Shown here one piece after another: positions 26,058 through 37,917 of a DNA stretch of 64,000 bases; the stretch's first letter is position 1, and each line of letters opens with the position of its first letter. Where the stretch lies: positions 62,001 through 126,000 of the forward strand of contig NZ_BCVP01000003.1 of NCBI RefSeq assembly GCF_001591805.1. Reading direction: 5' to 3'. Below the pieces are notes generated by a model, which searched no databases, was not told where the DNA came from, and saw only the letters and a program-made list of their open reading frames with translations. This DNA is from Neobacillus novalis NBRC 102450. GTDB taxonomy: Bacteria > Bacillota > Bacilli > Bacillales > Cytobacillaceae. Made by a program: the position numbers and the translations under genes.

Positions 26058-27473
26058 TTATTTCATTATATGGATAGGGCTGCCAATGGCTACTTCGGCT
26101 GCTTCCATTGTAATTTCACCTAGTGTTGGATGGGCATGAATGGTCATCGCAAGATCTTCCGCTGTCATTCCAGCTTCAATTGCAAGACCCAGTTCTGCAA
26201 TCATATCCGATGCACTCGCGCCGGCAATCTGCGCTCCAATCACAAGACCGTCTTCTTTACGTGTGATTAATTTTAAGAAGCCATCACCGCTGTCCAGTGA
26301 TAAAGCACGGCCATTTGCAGCAAATGGGAATTTAGAAGCATTCACTGCAATCCCTTCTTCTTTCGCTTGTGTTTCTGTATATCCAACTGAAGCTAATTCA
26401 GGTTCAGAGAAGACAACTGCTGGAATGCCTAAGTAATCAATAACAGACGGATGACCAGCAATAGCCTCGGCTGCAATTTTAGCTTCATATGACGCCTTAT
26501 GTGCTAGTTGAGGACCTTTAACAATATCACCAATGGCATAAATATTTTTAATATTGGTACGGCATTGTTTGTCGATTTCAATCAGGCCGCGGTCACTCAA
26601 TTTCACACCAACTTGTTCAAGTCCCATTTCATCAGTGTTCGGACGGCGTCCAACCATTACAAATACGTAATCAGCTTCGATTTTCTTCTCTTCGCCTTTT
26701 GATTCGAAGGTTACAACCACACCGTTTTCAGTTTCTTCTACACCTTTTGCTAATGCTTTTGTATAGAATTCCGCACCTTTTTTCTTCATGTTGCGCTTAA
26801 CAAGAGCTGCCATTTGCTTATCAAAAACGCCAAGACCTAAAATTTCATCCGCGCCCTCCAAGACCGTTACTTGGGAACCAAAGTTTGCGTAGGCACCGCC
26901 AAGTTCAATCCCGATTACCCCGCCGCCGATAACAACGATTTTTTCTGGAATTTCCGCTAAGTCAAGTGCACCCGTAGAGTTAAGTACACGTTTTGAATAT
27001 TTAAAGGCTGGGAGTTCAATTGGACGAGACCCGGTTGCAATGATAGCATTTTTAAAGGTATACGTCTGCGCTGAATTTTCATCCATTACACGAAGTGTAT
27101 TTTCATCAACAAAATATGCTTCACCGCGGACAATATTAACCTTATTTCCTTTTAATAATCCTTCAACACCGCCGGTTAATTTGTTCACGATACTCGCTTT
27201 AAATTCTTGAACCTTGGAAAAGTCAACCTTTACATTTTCAGCTGTAATCCCGAATGCCTCAGAATGCATCGCTGTTTCGTAACGATGTCCCGCTGCAATC
27301 AATGCTTTTGAAGGAATACAGCCAACATTTAAACATACGCCGCCAACATATTCCTTTTCAACAATCGTTACTTTTTGCCCCAGCTGCGCAGCCCGTATTG
27401 CCGCTACATAACCCCCAGGGCCTGCACCGATGACGATTGTATCTGTTTCAATAGGGAAATCTCCTACTACCAT
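26058..27473 (-). CDS. pdhD: Dihydrolipoyl dehydrogenase (E3)
   Basis: A 471-residue FAD flavoprotein. It has FAD-binding [18 protein letters not shown], the redox disulfide [18 protein letters not shown]-binding [11 protein letters not shown] and the catalytic His-Glu in HAHPTLGE. It reoxidises lipoyl groups of the pyruvate dehydrogenase complex, passing electrons to NAD. The length matches B. subtilis PdhD. It starts 3 bases after pdhC and is the last gene before the operon terminator. Confidence 0.98.
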   Translation of the reverse strand: MVVGDFPIETDTIVIGAGPGGYVAAIRAAQLGQKVTIVEKEYVGGVCLNVGCIPSKALIAAGHRYETAMHSEAFGITAENVKVDFSKVQEFKASIVNKLTGGVEGLLKGNKVNIVRGEAYFVDENTLRVMDENSAQTYTFKNAIIATGSRPIELPAFKYSKRVLNSTGALDLAEIPEKIVVIGGGVIGIELGGAYANFGSQVTVLEGADEILGLGVFDKQMAALVKRNMKKKGAEFYTKALAKGVEETENGVVVTFESKGEEKKIEADYVFVMVGRRPNTDEMGLEQVGVKLSDRGLIEIDKQCRTNIKNIYAIGDIVKGPQLAHKASYEAKIAAEAIAGHPSVIDYLGIPAVVFSEPELASVGYTETQAKEEGIAVNASKFPFAANGRALSLDSGDGFLKLITRKEDGLVIGAQIAGASASDMIAELGLAIEAGMTAEDLAMTIHAHPTLGEITMEAAEVAIGSPIHIMK

Positions 27474-27476
27474 TTT

Positions 27477-28811
27477 TTACGCCTCCATTAACAAAAGTTC
27501 TGGATCGTTTAATAATCGTTTGATGTGATTTAATGCATTTTGTGCTGTTGCACCGTCAATCATGCGGTGATCAAAGCTTAATGAAAGAGCTAAAACAGGA
27601 GCAGCGACAATCTCACCGTCTCTAACAATTGGTTTTTCGGCAATTCTGCCTACACCCAAAATCGCTACTTCAGGGTGGTTAATTACAGGAGTAAACCATT
27701 GTCCGCCTGCTGAACCAATATTTGAAATCGTGCATGAGGCACCCTTCATTTCGTTAGGAGCAAGTTTGCCTTCACGTGCTTTACCTGCCAATTCATTAAT
27801 TTCATTAGAAATTGAGAAAACAGACTTACGGTCAGCATCTTTAACGACTGGAACTAATAAGCCCTTTTCCGTATCAGCTGCAATTCCAATATTATAGTAA
27901 TGTTTATGGATAATCTCACTCGTTGCGTCATCAAGCGATGTATTAAGTGCAGGGAATTCACGTAATGCACTTGTTAATGCTTTTACGATATATGGTAAGA
28001 AAGTAAGCTTAATGCCTTTAGCTGCTGCCACTTCTTTGAATTTTTTACGATGAGTAACAAGTTTGGTTACATCGATTTCATCCATGAGTGTTACGTGTGG
28101 CGCTGTATGTTTCGAATTCACCATCGCTTTTGCTATTGCTTTGCGAATACCGCTCATTTTCTCACGTGTTTCAGGATATTCGCCTTGTGGAATTGGCGCT
28201 GCCTTAGGTGCTGCATTGTTAACCACTTCAGGAGCTGGTTCTGTTGCTGCCTGTGGCGCTGCAGTTGTTTGCGCTCCCCCAGTTAAGAATGTATCAATGT
28301 CCGCTTTCACAATCCGTCCGTTTTTACCTGAACCGGCAACTAAAGCAATTTCTACCCCTTTATCACGGGCATATTTACGAACAGATGGCATTGCAATGAC
28401 GCGGCGATTAGGATCAACTTCTGCTTGCGGCTGTACAGCTGCTGCCTGTTGTGGAGCTACTGCTGCTGGCTTAGTCTCTTGAACTGCTGGAGATGGTGTT
28501 GGTGCCGCTGCTTTTTCTTCTTGTTTCGGCTCTTCATCACCATGGTCACCCTTAAATTGCAAGTCTTCATATCCAGGCGCATCAAATGTTACAAGAACCT
28601 GTCCGACTGTTGCAACCGTTCCTTCTCCAATTAATACATCAATAACAGTTCCTTCTACAGGGGAAGGAATTTCAACGACTGCTTTATCATTTTGTATTTC
28701 ACAAAGTACATCATCTTCTTGGACTTTATCGCCTGGCTTGATGAACCATTTGACAATTTCCCCTTCGTGAATACCTTCACCGATGTCAGGCATTTTAAAT
28801 TGAAATGACAC
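27477..28811 (-). CDS. pdhC: Dihydrolipoamide acetyltransferase (E2)
   Basis: A 444-residue E2 with one N-terminal lipoyl domain (lipoyl lysine in [14 protein letters not shown]), an Ala/Pro/Gln-rich linker (~85-125), an E1/E3-binding domain ([11 protein letters not shown] ... [11 protein letters not shown]), a second Ala/Pro linker and a C-terminal catalytic domain with HRMIDG. It transfers acetyl from lipoate to CoA and forms the core of the complex. The start is GTG after AGGAGATGA. Confidence 0.98.
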   Translation of the reverse strand: MSFQFKMPDIGEGIHEGEIVKWFIKPGDKVQEDDVLCEIQNDKAVVEIPSPVEGTVIDVLIGEGTVATVGQVLVTFDAPGYEDLQFKGDHGDEEPKQEEKAAAPTPSPAVQETKPAAVAPQQAAAVQPQAEVDPNRRVIAMPSVRKYARDKGVEIALVAGSGKNGRIVKADIDTFLTGGAQTTAAPQAATEPAPEVVNNAAPKAAPIPQGEYPETREKMSGIRKAIAKAMVNSKHTAPHVTLMDEIDVTKLVTHRKKFKEVAAAKGIKLTFLPYIVKALTSALREFPALNTSLDDATSEIIHKHYYNIGIAADTEKGLLVPVVKDADRKSVFSISNEINELAGKAREGKLAPNEMKGASCTISNIGSAGGQWFTPVINHPEVAILGVGRIAEKPIVRDGEIVAAPVLALSLSFDHRMIDGATAQNALNHIKRLLNDPELLLMEA

Positions 28812-28852
28812 TGAGATTCATCTCCTATAACAAGTGTATTTGAGTATATTTA

Positions 28853-29830
28853 TTAAAACGATAATACCTTTTTCGCTGTTTCAATTACATCTTTATAATT
28901 CGGCAGCCAAGCAGATTCTGCCTGTGGGAATGCAAAAATAGTATCGGGTGCTGCCACACGCAATACAGGTGCTTCTAAACTTAAAATCGCTCTATCGTTA
29001 ATTTCAGCAACAACATTGGCAGCGATACCTGCTTGTTTTTGTGCTTCTTGAACAACAATGGCACGACCTGTTTTTTCAACAGATGCAATAATAGTTTCAA
29101 TATCAATTGGGCTTACAGTTCTGAGGTCAATCACTTCAGCAGAATGACCCTCTTTCTCTAGTTCTTCAGCAGCTTTTAATGACTCGTGAACCATTGCACC
29201 ATAAGTAATGATTGATACATCAGTTCCTTCACGTTTCACTTCCGCTTTCCCTAGTGGAATTGTATATTCGCCCTCAGGAACTTCTTGACGGAAAGAACGG
29301 TATAACTTCATATGCTCAAGGAAGATAACCGGGTCATTATCACGGATGGATGAGATAAGAAGCCCTTTAGCATCATATGGCGTTGATGGAATAACCACTT
29401 TTACCCCAGGCTGCTGTGCCATTAGACCTTCTAAGCTGTCAGCGTGCATATCAGGAGTATGAACACCGCCGCCAAATGGCGAACGGAAGGTTACCGGTGC
29501 ATTAAATTTGCCTCCTGTTCGATACCGAAGCCGTGCAGCCTGACCGGAAATAGAGTCCATTACTTCATAAACGAAGCCAAAGAATTGGATTTCCGGAACT
29601 GGACGGAAGCCTTGTAAACTAAGACCAACCGCTAAACCACCGATTCCTGATTCAGCTAATGGAGTGTCAAATACACGATCTTCGCCAAATTCTTTTTGCA
29701 ATCCTTCTGTTGCCCGGAATACACCGCCGTTTACGCCTACGTCTTCACCGAAAACCAATACATTCGGGTCATTACGTAATTCCGTCCGCAATGCATCAGT
29801 AATTGCTTGAATCATTGTCATTTGAGCCAT
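28853..29830 (-). CDS. pdhB: Pyruvate dehydrogenase E1 component, beta subunit
   Basis: A 325-residue transketolase-like beta chain ([57 protein letters not shown]). With PdhA it forms the thiamine-diphosphate E1 that decarboxylates pyruvate. It starts 3 bases after pdhA. The length equals that of known Bacillus PdhB. Confidence 0.98.
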   Translation of the reverse strand: MAQMTMIQAITDALRTELRNDPNVLVFGEDVGVNGGVFRATEGLQKEFGEDRVFDTPLAESGIGGLAVGLSLQGFRPVPEIQFFGFVYEVMDSISGQAARLRYRTGGKFNAPVTFRSPFGGGVHTPDMHADSLEGLMAQQPGVKVVIPSTPYDAKGLLISSIRDNDPVIFLEHMKLYRSFRQEVPEGEYTIPLGKAEVKREGTDVSIITYGAMVHESLKAAEELEKEGHSAEVIDLRTVSPIDIETIIASVEKTGRAIVVQEAQKQAGIAANVVAEINDRAILSLEAPVLRVAAPDTIFAFPQAESAWLPNYKDVIETAKKVLSF

Positions 29831-29833
29831 GGC

Positions 29834-31351
<1,518 letters not shown>

Positions 31352-31375
31352 ATCGGCCGTTATCAGCCGATTTCA
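31352..31375 (-). terminator. Terminator after ykyA
   Basis: AAATCGGC and GCCGATTT pair with an 8-base loop, and the minus strand continues TTTTT. It follows the ykyA stop. Confidence 0.8.
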
Positions 31376-31387
31376 ATAGGAAAAAAA

Positions 31388-32050
31388 TTATTTATTCAAT
31401 TTTAGTCCTGCTTTCTTATAAAATAACAGTTTCTTATCATTGTATTGTTCAGTAAGCTTATTAAAATTTTCATTTACCTCAAGAACCTTTTTATACGTTT
31501 CGTTTAGTTTAGTTACTTGTGCCTCGAGGTCTTCCATGGCGAGGTTTTTATTCTTAAACATCCCATACAATTCTTTATCACTTTTTAAAACTTCTGTATA
31601 TTCTCTGTACAATTCTTCATGTGTCCGATACCTCTGCATCATGATATCATATAATTCATTTGTTAATTTCTTCAGTTCTGGATTATCCAGTTCATCCTTA
31701 ATGTCAGCCACTTTCTTAAATTCCTGTTCAGATTCCTTTAGACTATCTGTTTCTTTTTCCATATGTTCTTTTCTTTTATCGGTCAAAGCAATTGCTTCGT
31801 CCGAAAGCTTGACTATCTGGTCATATTCTTTCATTCCAAGCCCGATAATCTGGTCATATTTTTGTTTTTCTTCCTTTTCCAATGTTACGAGCGGATCTTG
31901 CTGCTCTTCAAATACCTTTTCTTTGGAAACAACCTTCTCTAAAACATCATACATCTTTTCAACGGGTGTCGTTTTATTAACACATCCTGATAAAATTAAA
32001 CAAATAGCTATCATAAAATATAAATATCGGCCTTTATTCTTACAAGACAA
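31388..32050 (-). CDS. ykyA: YkyA-family putative cell-wall-binding lipoprotein
   Basis: A 220-residue lipoprotein with signal sequence YLYFMIAICLILSGC and a long, charged, helical region (about residues 40-210) rich in Lys and Glu, probably coiled coil. It matches the YkyA family found between pdhA and defB in B. subtilis. The start is TTG after GGGGG. The substrate or partner is unknown; the family is described as cell-wall-binding only by prediction. Confidence 0.9.
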   Translation of the reverse strand: MSCKNKGRYLYFMIAICLILSGCVNKTTPVEKMYDVLEKVVSKEKVFEEQQDPLVTLEKEEKQKYDQIIGLGMKEYDQIVKLSDEAIALTDKRKEHMEKETDSLKESEQEFKKVADIKDELDNPELKKLTNELYDIMMQRYRTHEELYREYTEVLKSDKELYGMFKNKNLAMEDLEAQVTKLNETYKKVLEVNENFNKLTEQYNDKKLLFYKKAGLKLNK

Positions 32051-32225
32051 TTTGCTACCCCCTAACTAATACCAACTATATCGATACTTGGATTATTTGA
32101 CAATATCCTCAAGAAAAAAACGCGCAAAATATTTGAGGTATTCATCATTCATTATTAACATTTTATCCATTGTTTGATAGACTAATGGTTGCAAATAACT
32201 TTTTTGAACACAGGAGTGAAGGTTC

Positions 32226-32780
32226 ATGATAACGATGGAGGATATCATTAGAGATGGCCATCCCACACTAAGAAAAGTGGCTGCAGAGGTCGCCATGCCG
32301 CCATCAGATGTGGATAAGCAAATTCTATCCAGCCTTTTAGAATACGTAATAAATAGCCAAAATAGCGAAGTCGCTGCCAAATATGGATTACGGCCAGGAA
32401 TCGGGCTTGCAGCCCCGCAAATTAATGTTTCCAAACGGATGATTGCCGTTCATATCACTGACGAGAATGGAGCACTTTATAGCTATGCTTTATTTAACCC
32501 TAAAATTGTCAGCCATTCCGTTGAAAAGTCATATTTACAATCAGGTGAGGGCTGTCTTTCTGTTGATGAACCCTTTCCGGGTTATGTTCATAGACATGCT
32601 AGGGTTACTATCAAGGGGGTTAATCTAGAGGGCGAAGAAGTAAAGCTCCGCTTAAAAGGACTGACCGCTATTTGCTTTCAACATGAAATTGACCATTTAA
32701 ACGGTATCATGTTTTATGATTACATTGATAAACATGATCCTTTTAAGACAATCGAAGGAGCAATAGCGATTGAACGATAA
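32226..32780 (+). CDS. defB: Peptide deformylase (DefB/YkrB type)
   Basis: A 184-residue type II peptide deformylase with all three motifs: GIGLAAPQ, EGCLSV and QHEIDHLNG. The cysteine and two histidines bind the metal. It removes the formyl group from nascent proteins. The length equals B. subtilis DefB (184). The start MITMEDI matches that protein; the ribosome-binding site (GTGAAGG) is moderate. It is divergent from ykyA and convergent with ykrA. Confidence 0.97.
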   Translation: MITMEDIIRDGHPTLRKVAAEVAMPPSDVDKQILSSLLEYVINSQNSEVAAKYGLRPGIGLAAPQINVSKRMIAVHITDENGALYSYALFNPKIVSHSVEKSYLQSGEGCLSVDEPFPGYVHRHARVTIKGVNLEGEEVKLRLKGLTAICFQHEIDHLNGIMFYDYIDKHDPFKTIEGAIAIER

Positions 32781-32809
32781 AAACACCGGCCGATAATCGG
32801 CCGGTGTTT
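32781..32809. terminator. Bidirectional terminator defB/ykrA
   Basis: A perfect 11-base stem AAACACCGGCC / GGCCGGTGTTT with a short loop. It serves the two convergent genes. Confidence 0.9.
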
Positions 32810-32811
32810 CT

Positions 32812-33582
32812 TTATATGAGTTGTAATTCCTTTAAGCCATTCCAAATACCGTCGTTACCTACATCAGTTGTAATCAAATCAGCAAGCTTCTTAGCCTCAG
32901 GAACACCATTTCCCATTGAAACACCGGTCCCAACAGCCTTTAGCATTTCTAAATCATTTAAGCCATCCCCAAAGGCATAGACATCCTTTAAGTCGAAACC
33001 TAATCGTGCAATCATTTTTTTGATACCTTCTGCTTTCGAGCCGCCTTTTGGCAACACATCTACAGAATATGAATGCCACCTAATGTAATTAAAACCAGGG
33101 AAGTCCGCAAGATATTTTTCTTCCTCGCCCTCTTCACAAAAGAGCAAGGACTGATAAATATTTCGATTAACATAAAAAGAAATGTCTTTCTCTGGATGTG
33201 AAAAATTTAGGCTCCCCAAACTTTTTTCGATGAAAGGGTGATGCTGTACGCTTGCCTTCATTGTTTTTTCGTTCATAAAAACAATGGGATGATTGTTTGT
33301 TTCAGCACGCTGAAAAAGACTTTTTAGTTCAACTTCATTCAAAGGATTTTCGTAAACCACTTCATTTTCAAAGACAACGAATTGGCCATTAAAGCTTACA
33401 TAGGAGTCAATTCCAAGTTCTTCGCGCAAGCCTTCAAACATAAATGGTGCTCTGCCTGTGGCAATGGCGACAAAGGTTCCGTTCTCCTTTAATAATTCGA
33501 TTGCTTTTTTCGTGCTTGCCGGAAGAGTCTTTTCATGATCAAGCAGGGTACCATCTATATCAAAAAATACTATCTTTTTCAT
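32812..33582 (-). CDS. ykrA: Cof-type HAD hydrolase YkrA
   Basis: A 256-residue HAD phosphatase of the Cof group with a C2b cap. Motif I is FFDIDGTLLD, motif II ATGRAP, motif III around KGGSKAEG and motif IV FGDGLNDLEML. Such enzymes dephosphorylate sugar phosphates, FMN or PLP; the substrate is not shown. Length and position next to defB match YkrA of B. subtilis. Confidence 0.92.
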   Translation of the reverse strand: MKKIVFFDIDGTLLDHEKTLPASTKKAIELLKENGTFVAIATGRAPFMFEGLREELGIDSYVSFNGQFVVFENEVVYENPLNEVELKSLFQRAETNNHPIVFMNEKTMKASVQHHPFIEKSLGSLNFSHPEKDISFYVNRNIYQSLLFCEEGEEEKYLADFPGFNYIRWHSYSVDVLPKGGSKAEGIKKMIARLGFDLKDVYAFGDGLNDLEMLKAVGTGVSMGNGVPEAKKLADLITTDVGNDGIWNGLKELQLI

Positions 33583-33780
33583 TCTTTATCAATTTCCTTT
33601 CCGCAAACCAACGCTGCCTTTCCATTTAAAAAGACTAACCCTTCGAATAATAAATGTCAATTTCTTAAATTGTCATCTATATTCCATGATTATCCATGAA
33701 ATAATCAGCTATTACACCATATAATAATAGTAAAAAACCGCTCTTTTTATAAAATAATTCAATTATCTGCCATTGCTTGC

Positions 33781-33808
33781 TTTACATTGGACAAGGATCG
33801 TATAAAAT
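33781..33808 (+). promoter_or_regulatory. Promoter for the 23-residue ORF
   Basis: TTTACA (33781-33786) and TAAAAT (33803-33808) with a 16-base spacer, 24 bases upstream of the start codon of the tiny ORF. Confidence 0.5.
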
Positions 33809-33831
33809 AAGAAGTAAGGAGATGATCCACT

Positions 33832-33903
33832 ATGTTAAAGAAGCTAAGGAAGAAGCTTTTAAAACAGTGGAATGATTTACTGCGAAAGAAATCCATTGCC
33901 TAA
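33832..33903 (+). CDS. Tiny cationic amphipathic peptide ORF
   Basis: A 23-residue ORF starting MLKKLRKKLLKQW and ending RKKSIA. Nine of 23 residues are Lys/Arg and only one is acidic; leucines at 2, 5, 9, 10, 16 and 17 would line one face of a helix. It has a ribosome-binding site (AGGAG), a promoter-like sequence and a following hairpin (33909-33939), which argues for a real small gene. I do not recognise it. It could bind membrane or RNA; nothing in the sequence decides this. Confidence 0.55.
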   Translation: MLKKLRKKLLKQWNDLLRKKSIA

Positions 33904-33908
33904 TTTTT

Positions 33909-33939
33909 TAAGGGCCCTTCAAAATGAAGAAGGGCTCCT
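33909..33939 (+). terminator. Hairpin after the 23-residue ORF
   Basis: AAGGGCCCTTC pairs with GAAGGGCTCCTT allowing one bulged T. The T-run after it is weak (CGTTATTG), so termination may be partial and some transcript could continue into rpoY. Confidence 0.6.
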
Positions 33940-34077
33940 TCGTTATTGTTGTAAAACAGCGGCACTTTTTACATACTTTTCATACTAAGTCCTAGACTTT
34001 TATAGAAAATAAATGAAAAAGATGAAAATGTTTTATATAATAGAAAAAGTTATGACCAAAGTTAGGAGCGAAATGTC

Positions 34078-34287
34078 ATGATATTTAAAGTATATTTTCA
34101 AACAAGCATTAAAGAAGTTCCAGTTAGAGAGAACACCAAATCTCTATTTATTGAGGGAGAATCGGTAAGAGATGTCCGCTCGAAAATTGCCGATCGCGGC
34201 TTTAATGTTGAATTTGTACAAGGAGTTAAAGGAGCATATTTAGAATATGAAAAACAAAATGAAGACTATAAAGTATTGGAGATTTGA
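34078..34287 (+). CDS. rpoY: RNA polymerase epsilon subunit
   Basis: A 69-residue protein matching RpoY/YkzG (MIFKVYFQTSIKEVPVREN, LEYEKQNEDYKVLEI). The epsilon subunit binds the beta' subunit of Firmicutes RNA polymerase and has been linked to protection against phage proteins. It lies 6 bases before rnjA, and rnjA's ribosome-binding site is inside its last codons, so the two are translationally coupled, as in B. subtilis. Confidence 0.95.
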   Translation: MIFKVYFQTSIKEVPVRENTKSLFIEGESVRDVRSKIADRGFNVEFVQGVKGAYLEYEKQNEDYKVLEI

Positions 34288-34293
34288 TAATTT

Positions 34294-35961
34294 ATGAAAT
34301 TTGTAAAAAATGATCAAACTGCAGTTTTTGCGCTTGGCGGTTTAGGTGAAATCGGCAAGAACACGTATGCAGTTCAGTTCCAGGATGAAATCATATTAAT
34401 CGATGCCGGAATAAAGTTTCCGGAAGATGAACTTTTAGGTATTGATTATGTAATACCAGATTATACCTACCTTGTTAAAAATGAAGATAAAATTAAAGGG
34501 TTATTTGTGACCCACGGACATGAAGATCACATTGGCGGTATTCCCTATTTATTGCGTGAAGTCAATATTCCCATTTACGGCGGAAAGCTTGCCCTTGGAT
34601 TAATCAAGAATAAACTGGAAGAACACGGTCTATTACGGAATGCTAAATTGATTGAAATAAAAGAAGATGATGTCATTAAATTCCGCAAAACATCGGTTAC
34701 GTTTTTCCGAACAACCCACAGCATTCCGGATTCCTATGGAATTGTTGTGAAAACCCCTCCCGGACAAATCGTCCATACAGGGGATTTTAAATTTGATTTT
34801 ACCCCTGTAGGTGAACCTGCCAATATCACAAAAATGGCGGAGATCGGTAAAGAAGGTGTATTGTGTTTACTTTCTGATAGTACAAATAGTGAAATTCCAG
34901 ATTTTACAATGTCAGAACGCCGGGTTGGTGATAGTATCCACGATATATTCCGTAAAGTAGATGGACGAATCATCTTTGCTACTTTCGCTTCTAATATCCA
35001 CAGATTACAGCAGGTCGTAGAGGCAGCAGTGGTCAACGGAAGAAAAGTAGCCGTTTTTGGCAGAAGCATGGAAGCAGCGATTAATATCGGCCTTGACTTA
35101 GGGTATATTAACGCACCAAAAGAAACGTTTATTGAAGCAAATCAAATTAATCGCATTCCTGCCGATAAAGTGACTATTCTTTGTACAGGCAGCCAGGGTG
35201 AACCGATGGCGGCACTTTCAAGAATTGCCAACGGAACACACAGACAAATTCAAATCATCCCTGGAGATACGGTTGTATTTTCATCATCACCTATTCCGGG
35301 GAACACAATAAGTGTCAGCAGAACGATTAATTTGCTGTATCGTGCTGGTGCAGAAGTCATTCACGGCAAATTAAGTAATGTCCATACATCCGGGCACGGC
35401 GGACAAGAAGAACAAAAATTAATGCTCCGGTTAATTAAACCGAAATTCTTTATGCCGATCCATGGTGAATATCGGATGCAGATTATGCATGCTAAACTTG
35501 CTGTCGATTGCGGTGTCGAAAACGAAAATTGCTTTATTATGGATAATGGTGAAGTGCTGGCACTTTCGGAAGATACGGCACAAGTGGCTGGAAAGATTCC
35601 ATCCGGTTCTGTATATATCGATGGAAGCGGCGTAGGAGACATTGGAAATATTGTCTTACGCGACCGGAGAATTCTTTCAGAAGAAGGCTTGGTCGTTGTG
35701 GTTGTCAGTATCAATATGAAGGAATTTAAAATTGCTTCAGGTCCAGATCTTATTTCACGAGGATTTGTCTATATGAGAGAATCAGGCGATTTAATCAATG
35801 ACGCCCAAAATCTAATTACAAAACACTTAAATAAGGTAATGGAGCGTAAGACAAGTCAATGGTCTGAAATCAAAAATGAAATTACCGATACATTAGCACC
35901 ATTCCTTTACGAAAAAACAAAACGCAGACCGATGATTTTACCAATCATTATGGAAGTGTAA
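34294..35961 (+). CDS. rnjA: Ribonuclease J1
   Basis: A 555-residue metallo-beta-lactamase/beta-CASP RNase, the same length as B. subtilis RNase J1. The zinc motif is [10 protein letters not shown], with later HTGDFKFD and HGEYRM, and it has the C-terminal RNase J domain. It acts as 5'-exonuclease and endonuclease in mRNA turnover and 16S rRNA maturation. It is coupled to rpoY. In B. subtilis RNase J1 is a partner of the GapA-SR1P complex, whose peptide is encoded at 24437-24559. Confidence 0.98.
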   Translation: MKFVKNDQTAVFALGGLGEIGKNTYAVQFQDEIILIDAGIKFPEDELLGIDYVIPDYTYLVKNEDKIKGLFVTHGHEDHIGGIPYLLREVNIPIYGGKLALGLIKNKLEEHGLLRNAKLIEIKEDDVIKFRKTSVTFFRTTHSIPDSYGIVVKTPPGQIVHTGDFKFDFTPVGEPANITKMAEIGKEGVLCLLSDSTNSEIPDFTMSERRVGDSIHDIFRKVDGRIIFATFASNIHRLQQVVEAAVVNGRKVAVFGRSMEAAINIGLDLGYINAPKETFIEANQINRIPADKVTILCTGSQGEPMAALSRIANGTHRQIQIIPGDTVVFSSSPIPGNTISVSRTINLLYRAGAEVIHGKLSNVHTSGHGGQEEQKLMLRLIKPKFFMPIHGEYRMQIMHAKLAVDCGVENENCFIMDNGEVLALSEDTAQVAGKIPSGSVYIDGSGVGDIGNIVLRDRRILSEEGLVVVVVSINMKEFKIASGPDLISRGFVYMRESGDLINDAQNLITKHLNKVMERKTSQWSEIKNEITDTLAPFLYEKTKRRPMILPIIMEV

Positions 35962-35965
35962 AAGA

Positions 35966-36001
35966 AAAAGCGGAAGCGCCTAACCAGGCGCTTCCGCTTT
36001 T
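35966..36001 (+). terminator. Terminator after rnjA, related to the dispersed repeat
   Basis: A perfect 15-base stem AAAAGCGGAAGCGCC / GGCGCTTCCGCTTTT with loop TAACCA, followed by CTTTTATT. The arm sequence is the same as the terminal sequence of the dispersed repeat that follows. Confidence 0.85.
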
Positions 36002-36008
36002 CTTTTAT

Positions 36009-36129
36009 TGTCTAGCTCCAGCGCCTAGCCCCTCGAGGTCACAAGCCAATCCGTCCAAAAGGTTAAAAAACAACCTTTCGGCCGGCTCGTCTTGTGCTTG
36101 TCGGGGCTGAGCAAGGCGCTTCCGCTTTT
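36009..36129 (-). repeat. Dispersed Bacillaceae-type structured repeat, copy 2
   Basis: Begins TGTCTAGCTCCAGCGCC and ends GGCGCTTCCGCTTTT, the reverse orientation of the element at 2841-2986. Its interior can fold into a long hairpin (GCCCCTCGAGGTCACAAG with CTTGTGCTTGTCGGGGC, plus an inner AAAGGTT/AACCTTT stem). It lies between rnjA and ktrC and holds no ORF. Confidence 0.75.
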
Positions 36130-36131
36130 CT

Positions 36132-36791
36132 TTATTCTAAAACTTTTCTTTCGAATCGGGCTATATCATTATCGTTTCCGATTACTATTAATACATCATT
36201 GAGGTTAATCGTTTCTTTTGCTTGCGGGGAAACAATGATTTCTTCTCCCCTTTTAATCGCAACAATATTTAAACCATATTTCTTGCGAATATCCATCCCC
36301 ATAATGGTATGACCGCTAAGTTTTTCGTTTGCAACTATTTCTACGATACTATGTTCATCAGAAAGTTCTAAATAGTCAACTACATTACCCGACGCCATGT
36401 TATGGGCAATTCGTTTACCCATATCTCGTTCCGGGTGCACGACCTGATCCGCACCAATTTTACGAAGCACTTTTTCATGATAATCATTTTGTGCCTTTGC
36501 GGTAACACGTTTCACCCCTAATTCTTTGAGAATGAGTGTAGTTAAGATACTTGATTGAATATCATCGCCAATTGCTACAATCACATGGTCAAAATTTCGA
36601 ATTCCAAGACTTTTTAGGACATTCTCATCCGTTGTATCACCTACAACAGCGTGGGAAGCTATCATCGCAAATTCATTGACACGTTCTTCATTCACATCAA
36701 TCCCCAGAACTTCCATTCCTTCATCGGTCAGCGTACGGCAGATACTCCCGCCAAATCGGCCAAGCCCAATGACAGCAAAACTTTTTTTCAC
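36132..36791 (-). CDS. ktrC: Potassium channel gating subunit KtrC (RCK protein)
   Basis: A 219-residue TrkA/KtrA-type protein: an N-terminal RCK Rossmann domain (VIGLGRFGGSICRTL, acidic D at the end of strand 2, GDTTDENVL) and a C-terminal RCK_C domain. The cytoplasmic ring it forms gates a KtrB/KtrD membrane subunit; in bacilli the RCK_C domain of such proteins binds c-di-AMP. The start is GTG after GGGGGAG. Position beside rnjA fits KtrC (YkqB); no membrane subunit is nearby. Confidence 0.95.
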   Translation of the reverse strand: MKKSFAVIGLGRFGGSICRTLTDEGMEVLGIDVNEERVNEFAMIASHAVVGDTTDENVLKSLGIRNFDHVIVAIGDDIQSSILTTLILKELGVKRVTAKAQNDYHEKVLRKIGADQVVHPERDMGKRIAHNMASGNVVDYLELSDEHSIVEIVANEKLSGHTIMGMDIRKKYGLNIVAIKRGEEIIVSPQAKETINLNDVLIVIGNDNDIARFERKVLE

Positions 36792-36877
36792 AAATAACTC
36801 CCCCAGGAAGATAAATTATCTAATATGGTACCATTTTAGCATCCTTGTTCTATTTTTTATATAGTGAGATTTCACAG

Positions 36878-37786
36878 TTACTCCCGCCTATTTTGGTTTT
36901 TCCTTTTTTTATAGAAAAGCAAGACGAGGAAGCAAATAATTGCCAAAATTAATAAAATCGGCAGATTTCCAAGAAGAAAAACAACTAAACCAGAAATTCC
37001 GGCCAATAATATGTTTGTACTTTTCATAAATTGTTTTTTCGTTTTTTCCCATGTATTTAGTTTATCCTTGTCAATATTCGGAACGACAACCTTATTCTCG
37101 TAAAGGGCAATATGGACAGTCGAAAGCGATGTTTGATTTTCTAAAAATTTCATTTTCCCTTCGATGCTCTCAATTTCCTCTTGAACAGCCGCTAAATCAG
37201 CAGAAATTTTTAATAAGTCCTCTGTTTTGGCTGCACCTTTCATAAAGGTCAGAAGCCGTTCCTCGACGACCCTCTTTGATTTTAAACGTGATTCAAGGTC
37301 AACATATTCCTCAGTTACATCCTGCCCCGTAATGGTCCTTTGGAGAACCTCTGCAGCCTGCCCTTCTGCTTCATGCAAAAAGTCCTGAAAGTGCTTTTGT
37401 GGAATTCTAATTTTGATGCTGCCGCTAACCTGTTCTTTGCCTTCTTTTGTAACATTCGATTCGGCAATATAACCGCCATATTTTAGCGCACTATCTTCCA
37501 AATTTCGAACAGTTTGATTAAATTTTTTCACTCTCAGCTGTAAATCTGCTTGATAGATCACCATCTTGTTTGATACTGTTATTTTTCCCGTTTCCATTGT
37601 GGTTTTATTTTCTGTGGCTTTCTCTCCCGCGGATACCGAGTCATACTCGTTTGAACTGGACTTTGCTGAATCCATCGCTACATCATTCATCTTTCCGCTC
37701 TTTTCCTCACTACTCGCACTGCACCCAGCCAAAAAAACCAACAAGGCAATAAGATAAATTGGTACCCATTTTTTTAGTTTTTTCAA
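36878..37786 (-). CDS. DUF4349 domain lipoprotein
   Basis: A 302-residue lipoprotein: signal peptide ending LVFLAGC, a low-complexity Ser/Glu linker, a DUF4349 domain (YQADLQLRVKKF ..., YGGYIAESNV, coiled-coil region with SRLKSKRVVEERL) and a C-terminal membrane segment (LLAGISGLVVFLLGNL). The open frame starts at 37828, but AAGGGGTG then TTG at 37786 gives MKKLKKW directly before the signal core, so I use it. The function of the family is unknown. Confidence 0.88.
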   Translation of the reverse strand: MKKLKKWVPIYLIALLVFLAGCSASSEEKSGKMNDVAMDSAKSSSNEYDSVSAGEKATENKTTMETGKITVSNKMVIYQADLQLRVKKFNQTVRNLEDSALKYGGYIAESNVTKEGKEQVSGSIKIRIPQKHFQDFLHEAEGQAAEVLQRTITGQDVTEEYVDLESRLKSKRVVEERLLTFMKGAAKTEDLLKISADLAAVQEEIESIEGKMKFLENQTSLSTVHIALYENKVVVPNIDKDKLNTWEKTKKQFMKSTNILLAGISGLVVFLLGNLPILLILAIICFLVLLFYKKRKNQNRRE

Positions 37787-37893
37787 CTCACGACACCCCT
37801 TTTTCTCTATTGTAAACCGTGCTAACATTCCTCTTTACTAATACCGACGATTAAACGGACACAAGGTTACAGAAAACAAAAGCTCCATCGAAA

Positions 37894-37917
37894 AAAAACA
37901 GCCAGAAGGCTGTTTTT
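37894..37917 (-). terminator. Terminator of the ABC exporter operon
   Basis: AAAAACAGCC and GGCTGTTTTT pair around AGAA, overlapping the stop codon of the exporter gene, with a T-run on the minus strand. Confidence 0.85.

Noticed and set aside
28063-28482. A 139-residue plus-strand frame inside pdhC
   Set aside because: Alanine- and cysteine-rich antisense image of the pdhC linker; no ribosome-binding site and no family.
31440-32069. A 209-residue open frame on the plus strand
   Set aside because: It lies antisense over ykyA, is serine-rich in a way that mirrors the lysine/glutamate-rich ykyA, and has no ribosome-binding site or recognisable domain.
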